From Thermoplasmatota archaeon (lineage in GTDB: Archaea > Thermoplasmatota > Thermoplasmata > Thermoplasmatales > GCA-001856825), in NCBI GenBank assembly GCA_023379555.1, contig JAMCQR010000021.1, positions 36,872 to 44,507 of the forward strand: DNA of 7,636 bases. The letters run 5' to 3'. The stretch's first letter is position 1. The number at the start of each line of letters is the position of its first letter. The notes below the pieces were generated by a model that saw only the letters and a list, made by a program, of their open reading frames with translations, ran no database searches and was not told the origin of the DNA. Below, in pieces: positions 6,301-7,636 of this stretch. The position numbers were made by a program, and so were the translations under genes.

Positions 6301-7179
6301 GGGTTGACCGGTGTACATAACCGAAGTAGTTGGAGATAGGGTCACACTTTGAAGACCGGTTTGATAATTTTGGGAGCCCTGATCGTTTCCGTGTCTGTCT
6401 CCATTCTGATTATTCGTTACAGTAATTATTGAAGTGGCATTCAAACCAGCACCTGTGCCCGTTCCATTCACAGTCAGAAGAATCTTATAAGTTCCAGAGT
6501 GGTCGGGTGCGAAACTGAAACTGGCACCATTTCCGGTTGTGGAGCCTGTGTAATAGGTCAAATTGTGGTGGTTATCGTGAGAAAGGAATACCTGCCAGAG
6601 ATAGGTAAATGGAGATGCCCCGCCCATCCAGCTACCCTGGAAATTAATGGACTGCCCTATGTAGAGACTGGATGAGGTAGGGGAAAGAGTGATAGAAGTG
6701 AGAGTATACGACTGGGTCAAATTGAATGTACTTCCAGTACTGGCATGGTCTAGTGATGTTATATTACTTTGATTCGTTGAAATCGCTGAGGCATTTGAAC
6801 CAGGACTCGATGGAACGTTCAACTGGGATTGTAAATACTTTGAATTCTGTGCTAGATTAGAGGGAGCAGACAATCCGGATTTTGATAAATTAAGGTTTGT
6901 GGTTTGAGGGACAGCCGAAGCGGGCCATGTCTTAACCACCTTTCCGCTTTGAACTTTCTCGTAATAACTAGTGTTTAAACCGCCCACCCTGGTAGTCACT
7001 AGGTAGACGTGACTCCCACCTGATTTGGATTGGGAACTGGCACTAGGATAATAGACAGCACCAGAAAACGAAGAAACAATCATAACAGTGACTATGATAA
7101 GCGCTACAGCTACGACTAATAACTTTGCGTACTTTTTGTATGACACTGGATTGGAAATTGCCGAAGAGTATAAAAACAT
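298..7179 (-). CDS. Giant secreted/surface protein with 22 tandem Ig/PKD-like domains
   Basis: This is probably a cell-surface stalk, adhesin or S-layer-associated protein; no enzymatic motif is visible. The start carries Lys15, Lys16 and Lys19, then a hydrophobic helix at about residues 18-37 (signal peptide or N-terminal anchor), then a Ser/Thr/Asn-rich linker to about 155. After that come 22 beta-sandwich repeats of about 80-110 residues. Each reads roughly as S-I-S-P-[ST]-x-A-T-[IV]-D-x-G-x-S-[VI]-T-[FL], then GG-x-[SG]-P-[YF]-x-Y-x-W, then [GS]-x-Y-x-[VA]-x-[VL]-x-V-x-D-x-x-G, then I-T-V-[NTD]. This is the PKD/Ig-like fold pattern. The protein has no Cys, only five Arg and many N-x-S/T sequons. 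No C-terminal anchor is present: residues 2258-2293 are a Gln-rich tail ending at TAA (298-300), and domain coding continues in the -1 frame. ATG at 7179 gives the longest ORF, but GTG at 7146 may be the real start. Ligand and partners are unknown. Confidence 0.93.
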   Translation of the reverse strand: MFLYSSAISNPVSYKKYAKLLVVAVALIIVTVMIVSSFSGAVYYPSASSQSKSGGSHVYLVTTRVGGLNTSYYEKVQSGKVVKTWPASAVPQTTNLNLSKSGLSAPSNLAQNSKYLQSQLNVPSSPGSNASAISTNQSNITSLDHASTGSTFNLTQSYTLTSITLSPTSSSLYIGQSINFQGSWMGGASPFTYLWQVFLSHDNHHNLTYYTGSTTGNGASFSFAPDHSGTYKILLTVNGTGTGAGLNATSIITVTNNQNGDRHGNDQGSQNYQTGLQSVTLSPTTSVMYTGQPITFVGNWTGSFNAYNYAWEITNSPINWKSYYKEEFNQINSFNTTHATSADFTFNPIYSSYGIYYLYLYLTPTDSNGHNNQKDFLVGYSQIILLPGTPGVTSVTISPSSVNADSDSGVPITFTGNWSGGTAGYSYAWMVVKKEPISTPYILQLNSYNYTNGNSATFSYAPSDNGQYYVYLFVNSASSSAWVMAVSQIYSRESHQPSVTQVTLTPTTVSADLGEQLTFYANWTGGASPYTYAWYVTSNFPYWQQDHHSFSSENTTSLPKANFTYIPSSYGIYYLYLFVKDQNHKLAPVATAEIIVLHPSLPLTTSAISISPTTATVGTPLYATVESGYGIAPFSYSWTVSTSSGQPVPSGYSTSGNQITFSTSGTYDVTVTVTDSSGVSVSFTETVTINALLSATVAVYGFSNIDEGQSTTLTAVSINGGIPPYTGQWLEEPPNFASYVDLGNSFPATSNDLSASIISTGTLSTTGTWLFELKVTDSSSTVAYSTPISVTVSPQLSVALSSPVTQIDSGNSVTFTNQTQGGTSPFAYSYTVSPTSGWTQSTNPGNTFTFTMPNTYTVTLTVTDAAGASSTSYVTVTVVSPPLISEQPQSYSIDPDQQFTIPLTSMVEYGSGSFTWQWYTGTTNSGTPISDASGSGTTATFTPVQAGSYYVVFKDSTGQSVTSDVAVITMNSAPSVSVSPSSATIYESQSLPLTTTSQGGSGQFSYSWTLGGSKSILGTGTSYTFSESTIGTYTIWLNVTDTGTSPNYALSPISISITVNAAPSVTISPSTATIDSSQSVLLTPTVSGGSGSYIYSWTIGGSSTVVGTSSTYSFSETTPGTYKVWLNVTDTGTTLHLVITASVLIVVDSNPSITVQPQSATIDSGQSIVVTSTATGGTGSFTWQWYDSSGPITGASGTGPTATYTLSSVDTGVYVTFTDSGTTSGSTPAATASSGKISVTVDPALSILTEPSSGTIDSGQVISLSSTVTGGTGQYSWSLYTSSNTFVASGTGPTASYPVSPAATNSYYFKFTDTGVAQTASPAAKLNSATVAITVDPALTVSISPSSATVPLGQSQVFTSTTSGGSGQFSYSWTLGGSSNLVSVSNSYDFIESTVGSYTIWLNVTDTGTTLPYTISATVTVQVHTATLSVSFSYNTPSSGSGYLDLGESVTLSVTPTISGGISPYSYQWYLNGTSSTSTLGKSGGAVSGTVITNSFTPAGKGTYVFYLTISSSDGLLSTSGPITVTVYAAPSISIQPVSTMIDLGKSITLTSAITGGSSSFSWSLYTASGTLVSSGIGKTPSYKFSPQSNNTYYFSFTDTGVISGSNPTPTAKSSNAVITVNSDPSVTVLPVTIGSGKSATLTATAAGGSRTGYSFKWYSDSGLSNLVYSGNPFATPSLSITTTYYVTVVDSTGFVSTPASVVVTVVGSLTSSSITITPTTTDVGYPILASVSTGSGVSPYSYSWTITLYPSGSASGDYTTSGNGATFNTAGVYSATVTVKDSAGEIASLSKTITVNNIPSVTISPSTVSIDAGNSVTFSNTTSGGTGPMTYSWGYPGSAGITQSGNTFTFQNTGSFTVKLYFNDSLGASGFASSAVTVNTQPVIVYSSLNVTVSAPPIMDSGTATNIVITAVSGTGPYTAQLKEESPGSTTYSVVATTNQFSTLPENINTGTLTAIGQWHFVVTVTEVSNTGIFGTSSPITVTVTNPPASSAISISPTTTEVGSPITATMQPGYGTSPFTYVWSVTLSGGSASGDYSASGNQVTFNTAGTYSATVTITDADGISASNVATITVNSQLSITISSITPTIIDKGQTVTFSNSVAGGLTPYTISYSVTSIGGGIKIGAYSVTGNVITFSLTGEYAVTSTVTDSLGKAVSSSNSITVTVNALPTVTLTASETTIDTGNSVTFTNTTANGTQPYKYIWSYPSAQGIKQSGNTFTFNNTGNFTITLTIVDAVGVVASSSVLITVNPSPIIVLQPGQPPNQQTSSQMMQGHQTLAQEQKKNLMPSKERQ
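326..335 (-). other. A10 homopolymer with A-AAA-AAT slippery heptamer at the frame change
   Basis: On the minus strand the main frame reads CAG-GAG-CAA-AAA-AAA-AAT-CTA. The A-run therefore contains both A-AAA-AAA and A-AAA-AAT in the X-XXY-YYZ register needed for a -1 slip. After a slip the next codons are TCT-AAT-GCC, which is the frame of the downstream Ig-like domain. Without a slip the ribosome stops at 298-300, eight codons past the AAT codon. No strong stem-loop was recognised just downstream. The tract could also be a length-variable phase switch, a transcriptional slippage site or a sequencing error. Confidence 0.6.
430..2052 (-). repeat. Ig-like repeat block 4 (R17-R22)
   Basis: R17 1710-1797, R18 1799-1880, R19 1881-1987, R20 1990-2075, R21 2076-2167, R22 2168-2250. 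R17 and R20 share SI[TS]I[TS]PTTT-[DE]-VG-x-PI and SGSASGDY or GGSASGDY. R18 and R22 share ID-x-GNSVTF-x-NTT, then QSGNTFTF-x-NTG-[SN]-FT. R19 resembles R6 (PYTAQLKEESPGS). R21 is more isolated but keeps IDKGQTVTFSN and GGLTPYT. R22 ends with SSVLITVNPSP, the last clearly in-frame domain boundary. Confidence 0.87.
2059..4539 (-). repeat. Ig-like repeat block 3 (R8-R16)
   Basis: Nine domains: R8 881-971, R9 973-1060, R10 1062-1148, R11 1150-1242, R12 1243-1336, R13 1337-1424, R14 1425-1528, R15 1530-1622, R16 1624-1707. R9, R10 and R13 form one subtype (GGSG-x-[FY]-x-YSWT[LI]GGS, then GTY-x-[IV]WLNVTDTGT). R8, R11, R12 and R15 form another (SF-[TS]-W or QYSW core, Gly/Ser-rich middle, YY-F-x-FTDTG in R12 and R15). 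R14 is the longest and R16 the shortest, and neither has a close partner. Most begin with [AND]-P-[SA]-[VIL]-[TS]-[VI] and end in ITV[ND] or a variant. Confidence 0.87.
4543..5367 (-). repeat. Ig-like repeat block 2 (R5-R7)
   Basis: R5 (605-690) belongs to the subtype with AISISPTT, a G-Y-G-x-[SA]-PF core, and S-x-SGNQ[IV]TF near the end. R6 (691-793) has a PPYTGQWLEEPP core and a GTLSTTGTW motif. R7 (794-879) has IDSGNSVTFTN, GGTSPFAYSY and GNTFTF. The same three subtypes recur in R17-R22, so this block is related to the C-terminal block. Confidence 0.85.
5392..6708 (-). repeat. Ig-like repeat block 1 (R1-R4, aromatic-rich subtype)
   Basis: R1 is at residues 158-256, R2 276-386, R3 391-490 and R4 498-596. 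They share T-[LI]-[ST]-P-[ST]-[ST], then G-x-[WP]-x-x-F-x-[GA]-[NS]-W-[TSM]-G, then Y-x-[YL]-x-W, a long insert, then F-x-[YPF]-x-P-x-x-x-G-x-Y and a Tyr-rich strand (YYLYLYL, YYVYLFV, YYLYLFV). They are about 100-111 residues each, longer than most later repeats, because of a 20-30 residue polar insert after the core Trp. R1 and R2 are separated by a very hydrophilic hinge (residues 256-271, rich in Asn, Gln, Asp, Gly). Confidence 0.88.
6715..7062 (-). other. Ser/Thr/Asn-rich N-terminal stalk of the surface protein
   Basis: Residues 40-155 do not match the repeat pattern. The first part (about 56-86) has alternating hydrophobic and polar residues (HVYLVTTRVGG, YYEKVQSGKVVKTW) and could be a small strand-rich cap. 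The remainder is low-complexity Ser/Asn/Thr/Gln with several N-x-S/T sequons (N69, N97, N129, N136, N139, N153), consistent with a glycosylated flexible spacer between membrane and domain array. This is inference from composition. Confidence 0.55.
7069..7128 (-). other. Signal peptide / N-terminal membrane helix coding segment
   Basis: This covers residues 18-37 of the long ORF, an uninterrupted hydrophobic run beginning KLLVVAVALIIVTVM, preceded by Lys15, Lys16 and Lys19. Positive residues before a helix of about 20 residues are the standard export signal. A possible signal peptidase site lies around SSFSGA (36-41). There is no lipobox Cys, so it is not a lipoprotein. The helix could instead stay as an N-terminal anchor. 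Confidence 0.88.
7144..7146 (-). other. Alternative GTG start of the surface protein gene
   Basis: GTG at codon 12 of the long ORF would give MSYKKYAKLLVVAVALI, a compact signal peptide with Lys just before the hydrophobic core. A TTTTTATA element (7169-7176) lies at about -30 to -23 from this GTG, the spacing expected for an archaeal leaderless transcript. A second box, TTATAAA, overlaps the upstream ATG, which makes that ATG a doubtful start if this box is used. Neither start has a Shine-Dalgarno site. Confidence 0.5.
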
Positions 7180-7185
7180 TTATAA
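7169..7185 (-). promoter_or_regulatory. Candidate TATA boxes for the surface protein gene
   Basis: On the minus strand, TTATAAA (7185-7179) is followed by TTTTTATA (7176-7169). Both resemble the archaeal TATA consensus. The second is correctly placed for transcription starting at GTG 7146. The first would give a leader of roughly 10 nt to that GTG. The first box runs into ATG 7179. Spacing is counted from the sequence; promoter function is inferred. Confidence 0.5.
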
Positions 7186-7205
7186 GCAATGAACCAAAGT
7201 TAAGG

Positions 7206-7213
7206 TTAATTAA
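7206..7213 (-). promoter_or_regulatory. Weak TATA-like TTAATTAA upstream of ATG 7179
   Basis: The palindrome TTAATTAA is centred about 30 bases before ATG 7179. If this is the TATA element, transcription would begin a few bases before that ATG and support the longer N-terminus. It is a poorer match to the archaeal consensus than the boxes at 7169-7185, so it is listed as the competing option. Confidence 0.25.
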
Positions 7214-7294
7214 ATCAATTCTTTAGTCTGAATAGGACAAATTCTTGTACATTCCAATCATCGAAAGTAGTCAGTAACGTCCAAATTAAGATAA

Positions 7295-7326
7295 AGTCAT
7301 GGGCGCCATCTGGTGCGGTCATGACT
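7295..7326. repeat. Imperfect inverted repeat (AGTCATG/CATGACT)
   Basis: Arms AGTCATG (7295-7301) and CATGACT (7320-7326) are perfect 7-base complements. Inside them, GCGCC (7303-7307) pairs with GGTGC (7312-7316) with one G-U pair, leaving a four-base loop. The right arm sits in an 8-base palindrome GTCATGAC (7318-7325). It is more GC-rich than the surrounding gap. It could be a regulator site or an RNA hairpin; no family is recognised. Confidence 0.5.
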
Positions 7327-7344
7327 GAATTTATGCCTTAAAAA

Positions 7345-7417
7345 GAGAGCTAGAACCTAAGACTTGAATGTGCCTAGTAAGAAAGTGGAATTTTTTTCTT
7401 TAAGGTTCTGGTCTCTC
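7345..7417. repeat. Imperfect inverted repeat with 16-18 base arms
   Basis: The left arm at 7345-7360 (GAGAG, then TAGAACCT, then AA) pairs with the right arm at 7400-7417 (TTAAGGTTCTGGTCTCTC). AGAACCT/AGGTTCT and GAGAG/CTCTC are exact, with small bulges between, around a central stretch of about 39 bases that includes a T7 run (7391-7397). CCTTAAA (7336-7342) can alternatively pair with TTTAAGG (7399-7405). Function is unknown; it ends about 80 bases before the plus-strand gene. Confidence 0.5.
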
Positions 7418-7466
7418 AGCATTATCAGTCCTGGTCTGTTCTCGTTCAAAACTTTATTTTAACAAA

Positions 7467-7475
7467 ATTTAATAA
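7467..7475 (+). promoter_or_regulatory. Candidate TATA box for the plus-strand gene
   Basis: ATTTAATAA lies at about -30 to -22 from GTG 7497, preceded by a purine-rich AACAAAA that could act as the TFB recognition element. This is the spacing expected for a leaderless transcript beginning at the GTG. A better-looking TATATAA (7486-7492) is too close to the GTG to drive it and would start transcripts inside the gene. Confidence 0.45.
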
Positions 7476-7496
7476 TAGTTCACGCTATATAAGGAT

Positions 7497-7636
7497 GTGA
7501 AGGAAATTCGAAAGAAAATCACTCTTTTATCGGCACTGGCAGTGACATCGTTTGTTCTTTTCTCTGCTCTAAGTTCTTCATTAATTATGACTGAGGGTAC
7601 AACTGCTAACTTAGCTACTTCTCCAATGGCAAACAG
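7497..7636 (+). CDS. Secreted or membrane-anchored protein, N-terminal fragment, cut by right edge
   Basis: The frame opens at GTG 7497 and remains open for 46 full codons to the window edge. It begins MKEIRKKITLLSALAVTSFV and continues through FSALSSSLI to a Thr/Ala/Ser/Asn-rich stretch. This is a classic signal peptide: four basic residues in the first seven, a hydrophobic core of about 20 residues, then polar mature sequence. There is no lipobox Cys. The overlapping ATG at 7495 is followed at once by TGA, so it cannot be the start. A TATA-like element at 7467-7475 is at leaderless spacing. The gene is divergent from the giant surface protein, which also has an export signal, so a common envelope role and shared regulation are plausible. 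Family and function cannot be told from this fragment. Confidence 0.72.
   Translation, partial: MKEIRKKITLLSALAVTSFVLFSALSSSLIMTEGTTANLATSPMAN

Larger units (their letters stand above)
7180..7496. other. Divergent intergenic region
   Basis: These 317 AT-rich bases lie between two divergently transcribed genes. No ORF of note, tRNA or recognisable ncRNA was seen; the longest features are two imperfect inverted repeats (7295-7326 and 7345-7417) and TATA-like elements near each gene. The only tiny frame (ATG 7299 to TGA 7328, nine codons) has no support as a gene. The region probably holds the promoters and any shared control of both genes. Confidence 0.75.

Noticed and set aside
430..6708. CRISPR or tandem DNA satellite array
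   Set aside because: The periodicity is at protein level, about 80-110 codons per unit with diverged DNA; there are no short identical repeats with regular spacers.
7299..7328. Nine-codon ORF starting MGAIWCGHD in the spacer
   Set aside because: It is too short, coincides with the inverted repeat, and has no promoter or conserved context to support translation.
7486..7492. TATATAA as the promoter of the plus-strand gene
   Set aside because: At archaeal spacing it would start transcripts near 7515, inside the signal peptide, with no suitable start codon following; the 7467-7475 element fits better.
7495..7500. ATG at 7495 as the start of the plus-strand gene
   Set aside because: It is followed immediately by TGA; the overlapping GTG at 7497 gives the open frame with the signal peptide.

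Overview
The window looks archaeal. The coding DNA has moderate G+C, the gap between the two genes is AT-rich with TATA-like boxes close to the starts, and no convincing Shine-Dalgarno sites are visible. Both genes encode exported proteins. The long Ser/Thr/Gly/Val-rich chain of Ig/PKD-like beta-sandwich domains is typical of archaeal cell-surface proteins. Its near absence of Arg and Cys would suit an acidophile such as a Thermoplasmatales or Micrarchaeota-type organism, but that placement is inference and of low confidence.

Layout: (1) Bases 1-335, minus strand, hold no ORF in the frame of the big gene but are fully open in the -1 frame. They encode another Ig-like domain that runs off the left edge. 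(2) Bases 298-7179, minus strand, are one 2293-codon gene: signal/anchor helix, a Ser/Thr/Asn-rich stalk, then 22 tandem Ig-like domains. It ends in a short Gln-rich tail that looks like an out-of-frame artefact next to an A10 tract (326-335). (3) Bases 7180-7496 form a non-coding divergent promoter region with two imperfect inverted repeats. (4) Bases 7497-7636, plus strand, are the start of a second gene with a signal peptide, cut by the right edge.

The main point is that the giant surface protein does not really end at 298. Its domain array continues in the -1 frame. The change of frame lies between about 475 and 300, and includes an A-AAA-AAT slippery heptamer in the right register. It could be programmed -1 frameshifting, slippage in the homopolymer (a possible on/off or length switch), a real inactivating indel, or an assembly error. 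The composition of the ORF tail gives some support to a simple indel upstream of the A-run, so the case is open.

The two genes are divergent and may share regulation. Together they look like an envelope or adhesion locus. No enzyme, mobile element, tRNA, rRNA or CRISPR was found.
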